This document shows, in pieces, positions 34,724-44,035 of a DNA stretch of 64,000 nt (positions are counted from its first letter, which is position 1; each line of letters starts with the position of its first letter). The notes beneath the pieces are model-generated. The model worked only from the letters and a program-made list of their open reading frames with translations. It made no database searches and was not told the origin of the DNA. The stretch covers positions 512,191 through 576,190 of the forward strand of contig JABLXZ010000001.1 in NCBI GenBank assembly GCA_013177935.1, given 5' to 3'. Made by a program: the position numbers and the translations under genes. Source of the DNA: a candidate division WOR-3 bacterium. GTDB taxonomy: Bacteria; Hydrothermota; Tepidihabitantia; Tepidihabitantales; Tepidihabitantaceae.

Positions 34724-36957
34724 GCTCCCTGTTTCTGGCGCTTTTGCTCGCCACCCAACCCGTTTTAGATACCAATCGCATCGTCCTGCTTGACATTACC
34801 GCCCAAACCAGCCGCACCGACCCCGGTCTGGTTATTCGTACTGCGGGATTAACTCCGAAATCGGTTTACACCGTCAACGGTTTCCGGACCGCGTTAGCCG
34901 AAGCCATCAGAAAGATTTACGAACTCGGTTTTTTCGCGCAAATCGTAGCAGAAACAACGATGATTGCTGACGGCGTCAAACTGAACTTTATCCTTGAAGA
35001 GTACCCGAAACTGAAATCGGTGCAGTTTGAAGGTTATCGCCTGGTCAAGAAAAAGGACCTGCAGTCAAAGGTAAAACTGCGCGAAGGCGAAATCCTGACC
35101 GACAAAAAGATTTTTGACCTGAAGCAGGAACTCCTTAAGATGTACAAACAGAAAGGGTTTCTCCTCGTCGAAATCAAGCCTGAAAAATCACCCCCGGATT
35201 CAACCGGTGCTGTTGTCCTGACCTATCAGATTGACGAAGGTGACCCGGTACGCATCCGCAAGATTGAAATCTACGGCAACGAAAATTTTACCGACCTGCA
35301 GATTAAAAAGAAACTGACCAACAAAGAGAAAACCTGGTATCGTAAAGGGCAATTAAAGGAAGAAGAGTTCGCCAAAGATTTGGACCGGATTGTCGAATTT
35401 TACAAACAACGCGGCTTTATTGAAGCCCGGGTCCTTGACTACGATATGAAGTACGACCAGGGCTGGGTGGACATTACCATCTATCTATCCGAAGGTAAAA
35501 AGTACTTTTTCGGCAACTTTACATTTCAGGGCGATTCGGTCATTGCCCCGGAAAGACTCAAACAACTGGTACGCTACCGACCCGGTGCGGTCTACAACAC
35601 CAAACAGGCACAGGCGACCCTGAGCGACATCTATTCACTCTATGCCGAAGAGGGCTATATTTACGCCCAGGTTTCACCGGTCGAACAGATTAGCGCCGAC
35701 ACCGTACACATCACCTATGAAATCATCGAAGGAATGCCGGCGTTTATACGACTGGTCCAGATTGAAGGCAACCACCAGACCCTGGACAAGGTTATCCGCC
35801 GGGAAATCAGCTCTTTACCCGGTTACCCGTTCAAACGGTCTGAGGTGCTGCGCAGCCAGCGCGACATATTCAATCTCGGCTTCTTCGAAGATGTTGCCCT
35901 TGACTATCGCCGCGTTGACACCCTGGGCGCCATTGACCTCATCTACAAGGTCAAGGAAAAGAGTTTCTTTGGCACCATTGGCGCTGGTGTTTCCTATTCG
36001 GCGCAAGACCAGTTTACCGGCTATGTTGAACTCCAGCAACCCAACCTGTTAGGACGAGGCTGGCGCACCAACCTCAAACTGGAAAAAGGGAGCAAGAAAA
36101 CCAACTTCCAGTTGAGTTTTACCGAACCCTGGCTGTTTGACACCCCGACCTCTGCCGGTTTTGATGCCGTTTATCTAACCCGGGACTACGACTATTACAA
36201 CAAACAGGAAATCAGTGGCGGCATCTCGTTTTCCCGCCCGTTACCCCTTGACTACACCCGTGCCTATCTCGGTTTAAGAGTAAGCGACGCCTATGTTCCC
36301 CCTACCTCTATCAGTTCCAGTTACAAACCTTCAAAACTGTTCAATGTTTATCGAGACACAGTACATAAAACATCCTTTGTTCCATCTATCACCTTAACGC
36401 GCGACTCCCGCGACTACATCTACAACCCACTAACCGGTTCCGCAATAACCTACGCACTTGACCTTTCCATTGGTGACATCCGCTTCCAGCGCCACACCAT
36501 CGACATCACCCAGCATCTACCCCTTTTCTGGAAGTTCGGCTTAAAGGGCAGAGCCCGTTTCGGCTACATAACCGGCTTTTCAGCGACTGATACCGTACCA
36601 CTTTACGAAAGGTTCTATCCCGGTGGTACCGGTCCGGATGGTATTCGCGGTTACGGCGAACGCACGGTTGGACCTTTCGACTCTGGTTATCCGGTTGGTG
36701 GCAGAATGCTCTCCATCTTTTCTCTTGAATACAAACTGCGACTCAATCCCCAGCTTTCCTTCCTTGCCTTTTTTGATGCCGGTAACACCTGGGACCGGGT
36801 AAACCAGTTTAACCTTTCCGACCTGAAACGGGGTGCGGGCATTGGTGTCCGATTAGAAATTCCGATGCTCGGACTAATCGGTTTTGATTTTGGTTACGGG
36901 TTTGATAAAGCCCGACCGGGCTGGGAACCTCATTTCCAGTTAGGAACCACCTTTTAA
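34720..36957 (+). CDS. bamA: outer-membrane protein assembly factor BamA
   Basis: The 745-residue Omp85 protein has a short signal peptide (about 1-14). About five POTRA domains (about 20-410) follow, with repeated phrases such as [41 protein letters not shown] and [17 protein letters not shown]-terminal 16-strand barrel (about 415-745) includes the lid-lock-type motif region [14 protein letters not shown] and ends in Phe, the usual outer-membrane protein terminal residue. BamA folds and inserts beta-barrel proteins into the outer membrane, so the organism is diderm. It overlaps clpC by 4 nt. The usual neighbours skp or lpxD are not seen downstream, where the strand reverses. Confidence 0.95.
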   Translation: MSSLFLALLLATQPVLDTNRIVLLDITAQTSRTDPGLVIRTAGLTPKSVYTVNGFRTALAEAIRKIYELGFFAQIVAETTMIADGVKLNFILEEYPKLKSVQFEGYRLVKKKDLQSKVKLREGEILTDKKIFDLKQELLKMYKQKGFLLVEIKPEKSPPDSTGAVVLTYQIDEGDPVRIRKIEIYGNENFTDLQIKKKLTNKEKTWYRKGQLKEEEFAKDLDRIVEFYKQRGFIEARVLDYDMKYDQGWVDITIYLSEGKKYFFGNFTFQGDSVIAPERLKQLVRYRPGAVYNTKQAQATLSDIYSLYAEEGYIYAQVSPVEQISADTVHITYEIIEGMPAFIRLVQIEGNHQTLDKVIRREISSLPGYPFKRSEVLRSQRDIFNLGFFEDVALDYRRVDTLGAIDLIYKVKEKSFFGTIGAGVSYSAQDQFTGYVELQQPNLLGRGWRTNLKLEKGSKKTNFQLSFTEPWLFDTPTSAGFDAVYLTRDYDYYNKQEISGGISFSRPLPLDYTRAYLGLRVSDAYVPPTSISSSYKPSKLFNVYRDTVHKTSFVPSITLTRDSRDYIYNPLTGSAITYALDLSIGDIRFQRHTIDITQHLPLFWKFGLKGRARFGYITGFSATDTVPLYERFYPGGTGPDGIRGYGERTVGPFDSGYPVGGRMLSIFSLEYKLRLNPQLSFLAFFDAGNTWDRVNQFNLSDLKRGAGIGVRLEIPMLGLIGFDFGYGFDKARPGWEPHFQLGTTF

Positions 36958-37000
36958 CCCTTTTAATCTCCCGCTGATAAAAGGCAGCCCGTCCAAACAA

Positions 37001-38629
37001 TCACTGTATCTTTACCATCCGGACTTTTCGGCTTTCCCGCGGACCAACAAGAAAGTACACACCCGGCGCAAGCCTGTGAATATCATTGCGCCCCCTGATT
37101 AACCGCATCACCTTTCTACCCATCGGGTCAACGACATCGGCAAATTCCATTCCGGTAAGAGTTACCGCATCTCTTAACATTATCGTGTTAAAATTACCGG
37201 TAAATTCGACAACCGGCACCTCCGCAACCGCCTGCGGATACTGCTCAATCGGTCCAAGCGGGTCAAGATTGCGTCCCCTCAAACCAGAGTAGTCAATCGG
37301 GTAACGCCGCGCCCTAAAAACCTGATTCGAAGCCGCGGGTAAAATTCTGCCCTGCTGCTGAGGACCGTATCGCGTCACCGGATTAACATACCTCCAAACC
37401 TCGCGGCCATCCGGCGTTACTTCGAAAATTGTTCCGTTCAACCCGCTGCAAATTAGGGTATTACCATTGGGCAGGCGCTGGCAACCGGAAATCAAACTGG
37501 AGTACAAACTCTCCGGCGGTGTTGCAACATATTGCCATATCGGTGCCGCAGGTCCATAAGCCGAATCCGCACCAAGATGGTAAAACCCCAGGGAATCCAT
37601 TGGTGGGACAAACTCGTCCACGGTGGAAAAGGTTGGAACCCGACCATAACCGTTGTTGAAAAGCAAAATGTGCCCGGCACCGGGCAATCCATCTTCAATC
37701 CAATGCGCATCGTGCTGACCAAAAAGTGTTTGACCTATTGTTTCCTGACGGCGATAAGTTCGGGGGTTTCCCCAGCGATAAAGCAAATCACCGCCTCTGC
37801 CATAGCGGCCACCCGAGTGGCTCCGGGCTTGCTCAATTGTAGTTGAGTGGTCAATCACCCACACTTCAGAAAACTGCCGGCTGCTGATTATAACCTGGTC
37901 AAGTTCTGGATTATAGGCGACGCCGTTGCAGTGATTCCAGTCGGCGACCGCCATTCCTGATACAAAGTTCAGGTCAATCAACTCAGGATGCTCACGGGGG
38001 TCACCGTAATTGGGTTTAGTTGAATCGTAGTCCTGAATCAGATGGTCCCAGACATGCCACTCCCAGACAATTGAATCTGTTGCCGGATTGACTTCAATTA
38101 GGTAGTCGGGCCAGAGTGCGTTATAAATTAGAAGATTGGGATTTCTTCCAGCCGCTATCGCCTCTTCCCGACTCTTCAACTCCCAGGCAATCATCAAGAT
38201 ATTACCGTTTGGGAGCATTATCGCATCGTGATGCTGACAGTAGGTTGAAGTTGAGTAATCAAATGCCCAGACCACTGCACCGTCCCAATCAACCAGTTCT
38301 ACCCGACCACCAGAACCACCACCCCAGAAAAATACCGGGTTGCCAACCTGGCAGGTCCGTAACAGTAGCCCATTTGGACATAGGTAAACCGACGAGCCTG
38401 GCCAATAGTTACCGGTCCAAGAGTGCACCATCATTCCATTGTTGTCGATAAGATAGGCTACATTGTAGTCCATTGGCGCAAACAGGGTGTAACCGGGAAA
38501 GTCCGCAGTTGAGTCCCGGAAAATCAGCCCCATCGTTCTGATGTCGGCTGCGTAACCCGGGCTGGCAAACAACAGGAGGCAAAGAACAAAAAGAGCAATA
38601 CGGACTCGGTTAAACCAAGTCACAAACAC
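37001..38629 (-). CDS. secreted arylsulfotransferase-like (ASST) protein with sorting domain
   Basis: The 542-residue protein has a signal peptide (about 1-28, ending GYAA). A six-bladed ASST-type propeller follows, with blade motifs DNNGMMVHSWTG, ELVDWDGAVVWAFDY, CQHHDAIMLPNGNILMI, WNHCNGVAYNPELDQVIIS and QHDAHWIEDG. These resemble the Arylsulfotran_2 family. Conserved His residues at the blade starts (HHD, NHC, QHDAH) are in the positions that line the active site. The true substrate is unknown, and many homologues are not proven sulfotransferases. The last 60 residues (VVDPMGRKVMRLIRG...LAPGVYFLVG...VRMVKIQ) are a sorting domain. AAGGAGG supports the start. Confidence 0.82.
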   Translation of the reverse strand: MFVTWFNRVRIALFVLCLLLFASPGYAADIRTMGLIFRDSTADFPGYTLFAPMDYNVAYLIDNNGMMVHSWTGNYWPGSSVYLCPNGLLLRTCQVGNPVFFWGGGSGGRVELVDWDGAVVWAFDYSTSTYCQHHDAIMLPNGNILMIAWELKSREEAIAAGRNPNLLIYNALWPDYLIEVNPATDSIVWEWHVWDHLIQDYDSTKPNYGDPREHPELIDLNFVSGMAVADWNHCNGVAYNPELDQVIISSRQFSEVWVIDHSTTIEQARSHSGGRYGRGGDLLYRWGNPRTYRRQETIGQTLFGQHDAHWIEDGLPGAGHILLFNNGYGRVPTFSTVDEFVPPMDSLGFYHLGADSAYGPAAPIWQYVATPPESLYSSLISGCQRLPNGNTLICSGLNGTIFEVTPDGREVWRYVNPVTRYGPQQQGRILPAASNQVFRARRYPIDYSGLRGRNLDPLGPIEQYPQAVAEVPVVEFTGNFNTIMLRDAVTLTGMEFADVVDPMGRKVMRLIRGRNDIHRLAPGVYFLVGPRESRKVRMVKIQ

Positions 38630-38799
38630 CTCCTTTACTTAACAGTTCCACTCAAAGTCCGGACGCTATGCGCCCCTCACCAGCATCAGACTATAACAAA
38701 AATGCAGACCGAAGTCAACAAAGCAACGCAGCATAAAAAAAATTTAACGGAGAAAAGAAATCTCTGTTACCCACTTCGCTGCTGCCTGTTGATAATAAA

Positions 38800-38827
38800 T
38801 TGACTTAGCAGTTTTGTGTGCTATAAT
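38800..38827 (+). promoter_or_regulatory. promoter of CruF-like gene
   Basis: TTGACT (38800-38805), 16-nt spacer, perfect TATAAT (38822-38827). The ATG at 38847 follows with GGGAGGG in between. An upstream in-frame ATG at 38814 lies within the promoter and is rejected as a start. Confidence 0.75.
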
Positions 38828-38846
38828 AAATTGGGAGGGATATAAA

Positions 38847-39701
38847 ATGAAAAGACATAAGAACGAATCTGCACTGCTCAACATCGGCATATGGTTTGCC
38901 TTAGCAGCAGCCGTCGTCTCAATGGCTGCCGACATCATCGTGAAACCACCTCTTCTCTGGCTGACCCTGATGCCTGCTTACTGTCTTGCCGTATTTGCCT
39001 TTCTACACAGTTTAAAGTTCTGGGAGACAAGGCAGGCGTTGTGGTTTCTGGCTCTGGGTTTGATTCTACCTTACATCGCCGAATACCTCGGAACCAACTT
39101 TGGTGCCATCTTTGGCAGTCACTGGTTTTCCCGAATCCAGGACCTGCGCCTGCAGGTTGGAGTAATGCTCCCGGGCAAAATACCATTAAACACAATCCTC
39201 CTCTGGTATAGCATGCTCTATCTGACATTCTTAACCGGAATCTACCTTGTGGATGCAACCCCCAAATATTTAAGTGCTTACAACACTACTCCTCTGGCAG
39301 CGTCGCTCCTTATAACATTGTGGCAGCTGGCTGCAGGTCCGGTAGCAATAACACGAGGTGCTATCGGCTTTGTCAACAAGGGTTTCTATCACGGCATACC
39401 GCTGTCGAACTTTGTCGGCTGGTTTGCCACGACCCTGTTTATCATCTCCTTCTTCCAGGCGATAGAACCCAATCTGGCAAATGCCGCCCGCTTTTACGAA
39501 TCCAAGAGCCCGGTCACTATTCTGCCAATACTTATGCTGGGCGTGAACATCCTGTACAACACGCTTCTTTGCTTCCGGATGGAACTCCTTGGTGCTGCCT
39601 GGTTGAGTGTTGCAGTCCTGCTTTTGTTCTCGCTCGCCATTGCCATCCGGTCAAAAAGCCACCCGGCAATTCAACTGGAGGCGTTAACCGCAGCCAAGTA
39701 A
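38847..39701 (+). CDS. carotenoid biosynthesis (CruF-like, DUF422) membrane protein
   Basis: The product of about 284 residues has some eight predicted membrane helices. It carries blocks resembling the Caroten_synth/CruF family (PF04240): IAEYLGTNFGAIFGSHWFSR, VMLPGKIPLNTILLWYSM, and a late KGFYHGIPLSNFVGWF. CruF homologues hydrate the gamma or psi end group of carotenoids (1',2'-hydratase). Other members act in archaeal bacterioruberin synthesis, so the exact reaction is uncertain. No phytoene synthase or desaturase is in the window. The ATG at 38847 is chosen because it has a Shine-Dalgarno GGGAGGG and lies downstream of the promoter. Confidence 0.68.
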   Translation: MKRHKNESALLNIGIWFALAAAVVSMAADIIVKPPLLWLTLMPAYCLAVFAFLHSLKFWETRQALWFLALGLILPYIAEYLGTNFGAIFGSHWFSRIQDLRLQVGVMLPGKIPLNTILLWYSMLYLTFLTGIYLVDATPKYLSAYNTTPLAASLLITLWQLAAGPVAITRGAIGFVNKGFYHGIPLSNFVGWFATTLFIISFFQAIEPNLANAARFYESKSPVTILPILMLGVNILYNTLLCFRMELLGAAWLSVAVLLLFSLAIAIRSKSHPAIQLEALTAAK

Positions 39702-39712
39702 CCTTTTAAAGG

Positions 39713-39739
39713 TTGACTTGTTTTATAGTTTACTATAAT
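39713..39739 (+). promoter_or_regulatory. promoter for 39747 gene, likely leaderless
   Basis: TTGACT (39713-39718), 15-nt spacer, perfect TATAAT (39734-39739), then 7 nt to the ATG at 39747. The expected transcription start coincides with the A of ATG. Confidence 0.65.
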
Positions 39740-39746
39740 AAAACTG

Positions 39747-42350
39747 ATGGTGTTGTTGCTCATTTTACTTACTACCAGTGTTTCTCTAACCAACCTTGTT
39801 CAGCAACAGGACTACCCTGCCGCAGTAGAATACTGCTACCAGCAGTTAAACAGGAAGCCCGATGACCTGCTAACAATCAAAAACCTCGCCCGGGTGTTTA
39901 GCCTCTGGCACAAGTATGACTCCAGCCTGTACTGGTGGGAAAGGGCGCTAAAGATTAATCCCGATGATGATTCGGCAATTGTCGGTCGCTGGCAGGCGCT
40001 CTATGAACTGAACAAAAACGACTCGTCTCGTATTGACTCAATCCGGCTTGTAATTAAAAATGAGGCGCTCCCCTATTTTCTCGACACCGCCTCTTATCGC
40101 AGTCAGGTCCTCGGGTATCAGGGACTGTCCCTTGCCGACACCGCTCTTGCCCAGCGTGCCGCTGGTGTTTTAACCGCGCTCTTCCCGGACTCAGCGCTCG
40201 GCTACGAGTTGATTGGTGCAATGTTCTACGACTCACTTTATCCGGTCTGGAACAACGACACCGCCAAGGTACTGGTTATCTCCCGTTTTCTTACCCGCTA
40301 TCCTGAGACCGAATGGCGCTCAACATTTTACTTCTTTCTTTTAAGTTCGCTTTACGGACTTAAAGACACCATCGGACTGGCGCACATCGCCCAGCAGATG
40401 ATTACCGACGACAGCCTTGACCCGTTCCGCTACCGCTATGTCGCTGCACTGTTTAACCGGCTACGCTTTCGACCTGAAACCGCTGAACTTTACGCCCGAA
40501 AGGCAATCCTATTGGAGCCACAGGCTAAAAAGCCAAAAAACAAACCCCAGGAACAGTGGCAACTGGAATATCCGCCACTCTACGGTCTTGCCCGGGTGGC
40601 GCTTGCCGAAGCGCTGATAATCCAGAATCGACACCTTGAAGCCCTACCCTACCTCAAAGAAGCAATCAACCGGTTCCGCTGGGATGTACAGAACGAGATG
40701 ACACCCGCACCTTTCTACTGCCTCCTGGGCGAAGTGTATGAGCATCAGGGTAAAGTTGACAGTGCGGAACTCGCCTACCTGAAAACGCTTGTTTTTGGCG
40801 ACTCCCGTAACTATTGGACGGCTCGTGCTGACACCGGGCTTCAAAGGTTGGGCATAAACGGTCCTGAGCAACTGCACCGGGCACGCAAACTTCTGAACTA
40901 CACCGGACCGGTTTTCACCGATGTAACCGACTCGGTTGGACTCACCGGCAGATATGAATCAAGGGTCGCCTGGGGTGATTACAACAACGATGGATTTGAG
41001 GACCTTTTGCTTAATGGCTGTCGTCTGTTCCGTAACGACTCAGGCATTCGATTTACCGATGTAACCGACACAATTGGCATCTCAGGAGTTAAAGGACGGG
41101 GTGGCATCTGGTTTGACTTCAATAATGACTACTGGCTCGACCTTTATGTCTGCGGTTCTGATACATTTGACTATCTTCTGAAAAACCATTTCGGTAAATT
41201 TACCAATGTTACCGAATCGCTCGGGTCGCCTTCTGACCATTATCCGACCGAAGGCGCTGGTGCCGCCGATTTCAACCAGGATGGCTGGGTTGACCTTTAC
41301 TGCGCCAACTACGAAAATTGGGAGACTCACACATACTACCCGGACCGGCTTTACAAAAACGAGCAGGGATTTTTCAAAAATGTCACCGAAAGCGCTGGTA
41401 TTATTCCACCTAACGGCGAAAACCTTGCGGGCCGTGGGGTCAACTGGGCAGATTTCGATGACGATGGCTATCCCGACTGCTATGTCTCAAATTACCGTCT
41501 CTGCCCGAACTTCCTCTGGCACAACAAGGGAGACGGTACATTTGAAAATCTTGCCCCAAAATTAGGTGTCGCCGGCAATGAGGTAAAAGGCTGGTATGGG
41601 CACTCAATCGGCTCAACCTGGGTGGATTACGACAACGACTCCGACCTTGACCTGTTTGTTGCCAACCTCGCCCATCCCCGCTACATAGAGTTTTCCAACC
41701 GCTCAATCCTGTATGAAAACCGGGGAGATAACGCATACCCCCGATTCGTTGACCGGCGGGCACAACTTGGTATCCGCTACGAAGAAACGCACTCGGACCC
41801 GGCTTGGGCGGATGTGGACAACGATGGTGACCTTGACCTGTTTATCACCTCAATCTACGAAGGCAGACGCTCCTTCCTATATCTCAACCAACTGATTCCC
41901 AATGCCCCTTCTGCCATTGACTTCGGGAACTTCCGATTTTCGGAAGCAACCTACCTATCTGGAACCCGCACTTTTAATGGCTGGGGCTGTGCCTTTGCCG
42001 ATTTCGACAACGACGGCGACCAGGATTTAGTTGTTGGTTCCGGTTCGGGTTTAAAACTGTTTCGCAATGACACCCGCAACCAGAATCACTGGCTCAAAGT
42101 AAAAGTGGTGGGGACCAAACACAACGCCGCGGGCATCGGCGCCCGGGTCACTGTTACTCAGGGGAAAAAACGGTATGTCCGGGAGGTTGAAGGCGGCAAA
42201 GGAACCACGAGCCAGAACTCACTCATTCAGCACTTCGGCTTGGGAAAATCAAGTGCGCCGGTAACAGTTGAAGTGCGCTTTGGCATAAATTCTAAGGTGA
42301 TTCTAAAAGATGTTCATCCGGACCAGCAGATAACCGTTACCGAACCCTGA
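39747..42350 (+). CDS. secreted TPR plus FG-GAP/VCBS propeller protein with ASPIC/UnbV C-terminus
   Basis: The 867-residue protein has a short hydrophobic leader, then TPR-like helices (about 20-370). An integrin-like propeller (about 385-790) has at least seven calcium-binding loops of the D-x-D/N-x-D-G type: DYNNDGFEDL, DFNNDYWLDL, DFNQDGWVDL, DFDDDGYPDC, DYDNDSDLDL, DVDNDGDLDL, DFDNDGDQDL. The C-terminus (about 790-867) is an ASPIC/UnbV domain: AAGIGARVTVTQGKKRYVREVEGGKG...QHFGLG. Such proteins are extracytoplasmic binding or adhesion modules. A TPR domain in front of the propeller is a recurring fusion. It has no sorting domain of the type in the other secreted proteins. Confidence 0.85.
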   Translation: MVLLLILLTTSVSLTNLVQQQDYPAAVEYCYQQLNRKPDDLLTIKNLARVFSLWHKYDSSLYWWERALKINPDDDSAIVGRWQALYELNKNDSSRIDSIRLVIKNEALPYFLDTASYRSQVLGYQGLSLADTALAQRAAGVLTALFPDSALGYELIGAMFYDSLYPVWNNDTAKVLVISRFLTRYPETEWRSTFYFFLLSSLYGLKDTIGLAHIAQQMITDDSLDPFRYRYVAALFNRLRFRPETAELYARKAILLEPQAKKPKNKPQEQWQLEYPPLYGLARVALAEALIIQNRHLEALPYLKEAINRFRWDVQNEMTPAPFYCLLGEVYEHQGKVDSAELAYLKTLVFGDSRNYWTARADTGLQRLGINGPEQLHRARKLLNYTGPVFTDVTDSVGLTGRYESRVAWGDYNNDGFEDLLLNGCRLFRNDSGIRFTDVTDTIGISGVKGRGGIWFDFNNDYWLDLYVCGSDTFDYLLKNHFGKFTNVTESLGSPSDHYPTEGAGAADFNQDGWVDLYCANYENWETHTYYPDRLYKNEQGFFKNVTESAGIIPPNGENLAGRGVNWADFDDDGYPDCYVSNYRLCPNFLWHNKGDGTFENLAPKLGVAGNEVKGWYGHSIGSTWVDYDNDSDLDLFVANLAHPRYIEFSNRSILYENRGDNAYPRFVDRRAQLGIRYEETHSDPAWADVDNDGDLDLFITSIYEGRRSFLYLNQLIPNAPSAIDFGNFRFSEATYLSGTRTFNGWGCAFADFDNDGDQDLVVGSGSGLKLFRNDTRNQNHWLKVKVVGTKHNAAGIGARVTVTQGKKRYVREVEGGKGTTSQNSLIQHFGLGKSSAPVTVEVRFGINSKVILKDVHPDQQITVTEP

Positions 42351-42402
42351 TTAAGTCCAGTTCACTGGTAGGGACCGATGAAAAGATGAGAAAAGGTATT
42401 AG

Positions 42403-42430
42403 TTGACATTATTCACTTTGCCTTTAAAAT
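42403..42430 (+). promoter_or_regulatory. promoter of tRNA-Phe and rpsT
   Basis: TTGACA (42403-42408), 16-nt spacer, TAAAAT (42425-42430), 10 nt before the mature tRNA 5' end. This is a near-consensus housekeeping promoter. Confidence 0.8.
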
Positions 42431-42439
42431 AAATGCGCT

Positions 42440-42512
42440 GCCGGGATAGCTCAGTTGGTAGAGCACGGGACTGAAAATCCCGGTGTCCACAGTTCGATTC
42501 TGTGTCCCGGCA
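42440..42512 (+). tRNA. tRNA-Phe (anticodon GAA)
   Basis: A 73-nt cloverleaf: acceptor GCCGGGA/TCCCGGC, D arm GCTC-AGTTGGTA-GAGC, anticodon arm GGGACTGAAAATCCC with anticodon GAA, T arm CACAG-TTCGATT-CTGTG, discriminator A. CC but not the final A of CCA follows in the genome. Confidence 0.97.
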
Positions 42513-42541
42513 CCTTTTAGCAATAAGCCAACGGAGGACGA

Positions 42542-42799
42542 TTGGCAAAACGAACTTTATCGGCAATCAAGCAGGCGAGAAAAAGTCTGCGCCAGCGCAT
42601 GCGTAATCGCGCTCGTAAGACCGCCCTGAAAAAGGCGGTCAAACTGGTCCGGGCAGCAAAAACAAAGGAAGAAGCGTTAAAAGCCTTTGTTGCCGCTCAA
42701 TCGGTAATCGACCGATGTGCCCGGCACCGTGTCATTCATCCGAACACCGCGAGCCGGCTCAAGGCACGCCTGATGAAGCAAATATCCTATCTCTCATAA
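42542..42799 (+). CDS. rpsT: 30S ribosomal protein S20
   Basis: The 85-residue, strongly basic protein matches S20 along its length: MAKRTLSAIKQARKSLRQR, then RNRARKTALKKAVK, and a C-terminal helix GVIHPN-like segment (RVIHPNTASRLKARLM). S20 is a primary 16S rRNA-binding protein of the small subunit. The start codon is TTG, preceded by GGAGGA; rpsT starting with UUG is also known in E. coli, where it limits expression. It lies 29 nt after tRNA-Phe and is probably co-transcribed with it. It is followed by the glycosyltransferase cluster. Confidence 0.94.
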   Translation: MAKRTLSAIKQARKSLRQRMRNRARKTALKKAVKLVRAAKTKEEALKAFVAAQSVIDRCARHRVIHPNTASRLKARLMKQISYLS

Positions 42800-42831
42800 A
42801 TTCAGCGCCGCTGCCGGGGTGAACAGGGTGA

Positions 42832-44034
42832 ATGAAAGTCCTTTACATCACCACCGCTTATCCAAGGTCGGAAAGTGATGTTATAACCCCCTGGCTTGTT
42901 GAAACCGTTCAGCGCCTTCAAAACAACGGTGTTCAAGTAACTGTATTCACATCTTCTTACAAAGGCTTAGGCAACCAGACAATTTTCGGAACAAGGGTAA
43001 TAAGGTTTCGCTACTTTTTCGCCCGTTGGGAGAATCTCACCCACGATGAAACCGCCATTGACCGGGTGCGCAAGGGGTTTCTGAACAAAATTCTTGCCCT
43101 CTCGTATCTGGTCTGCGGCACAATCGCTATCTGGCGCCTGTGCCGAAATGAGAAGTTTGACATCATCCATATCCACTGGCCCTTACCGCATTTTCTGTTT
43201 GGTTATGTTGCGGCAAAGCTGTACCGGGCACCAACCGTTATCAGTTTCCACGGCGCCGAACTGATGGCGGTCCGTCATAAATTCAAAATCCTGCGTCCAT
43301 TTGTCCGCTGGGCGATTGCCAGGGCAAGCCGAATAACCGCCAACTCCACCTACACCGTTCAGGCAATTCAGTCGATACTGAATCGGCCCGTGGACATCGT
43401 GCCATTTGGCGCTGGCTTACCAGAAAATCTCCGCAACCCCACAAACCAACCCCAGAGCCAGAATGAGTACAACATCCTGTTTGTTGGTCGCCTCGTCGAA
43501 CGAAAAGGAGTCCATCATCTAATTGAAGCCGCGGCGATTCTCAAACAAAAACTGCCGGTGAAAATCAACATCGTTGGCTCGGGTCCGGAAATGAACCGGC
43601 TTCAGCAACTCACCCGGCAGCTTAAACTTGAAGACACCGTGCTGTTTCATGGCCAGGTTTCTCCACAACAACTTCAGCACCATTATCAAACCTGTTCTGT
43701 ATTCGTCCTGCCCGCCGTGATTGACTCCAAAGGTGATACCGAAGGGTTAGGTGTTGTCTTGATTGAAGCGCTTACCTACCAGAAACCGGTAGTGGCTTCG
43801 GGCGTTGGCGGTATAACTGACATAATCATCAATGAGAAAACCGGCATCACCGTGCCGCCTGGTGATAGTGCCAAACTGGCTGCGGCGATTGAACGGCTAC
43901 TTACCGACCGCGAACTCGCATCCCGTCTTGCGGCTGCGGGATACCACCACATTCAGATGAACTACTCATGGACAACAATCGTCCAGCGCCTGATTGGTAT
44001 TTATCAACAATTACTCGCCGAGACACGCACCTGA
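42832..44034 (+). CDS. GT4-family glycosyltransferase
   Basis: The 400-residue protein has the GT-B fold of family 4 glycosyltransferases. The N-terminal domain contains YITTAYPRSESDVITPWL and ISFHGAEL; the C-terminal domain has NILFVGRLVERKGVHHLIEAA, IVGSGPEMNRL and the E-x7-E motif EGLGVVLIEA (about 304-313) that binds the nucleotide sugar. It is cytosolic or peripheral at the membrane. It heads a run of four genes for glycan or lipid-linked sugar handling, each starting at or overlapping the previous stop, so it is probably an operon. The sugar and acceptor are unknown. Confidence 0.92.
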   Translation: MKVLYITTAYPRSESDVITPWLVETVQRLQNNGVQVTVFTSSYKGLGNQTIFGTRVIRFRYFFARWENLTHDETAIDRVRKGFLNKILALSYLVCGTIAIWRLCRNEKFDIIHIHWPLPHFLFGYVAAKLYRAPTVISFHGAELMAVRHKFKILRPFVRWAIARASRITANSTYTVQAIQSILNRPVDIVPFGAGLPENLRNPTNQPQSQNEYNILFVGRLVERKGVHHLIEAAAILKQKLPVKINIVGSGPEMNRLQQLTRQLKLEDTVLFHGQVSPQQLQHHYQTCSVFVLPAVIDSKGDTEGLGVVLIEALTYQKPVVASGVGGITDIIINEKTGITVPPGDSAKLAAAIERLLTDRELASRLAAAGYHHIQMNYSWTTIVQRLIGIYQQLLAETRT

Positions 44035-44035
44035 G

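Noticed and set aside
36958-37000. CCTTTTA...TAAAAGG inverted repeat between bamA and the convergent sulfotransferase-like gene
   Set aside because: It is short, AT-rich, contains a bulge and has no T-run, so it is not confident as a terminator.
38814-38846. Earlier ATG start for the CruF-like protein
   Set aside because: It lies inside the promoter; the ATG at 38847 follows a good Shine-Dalgarno and the -10 box.
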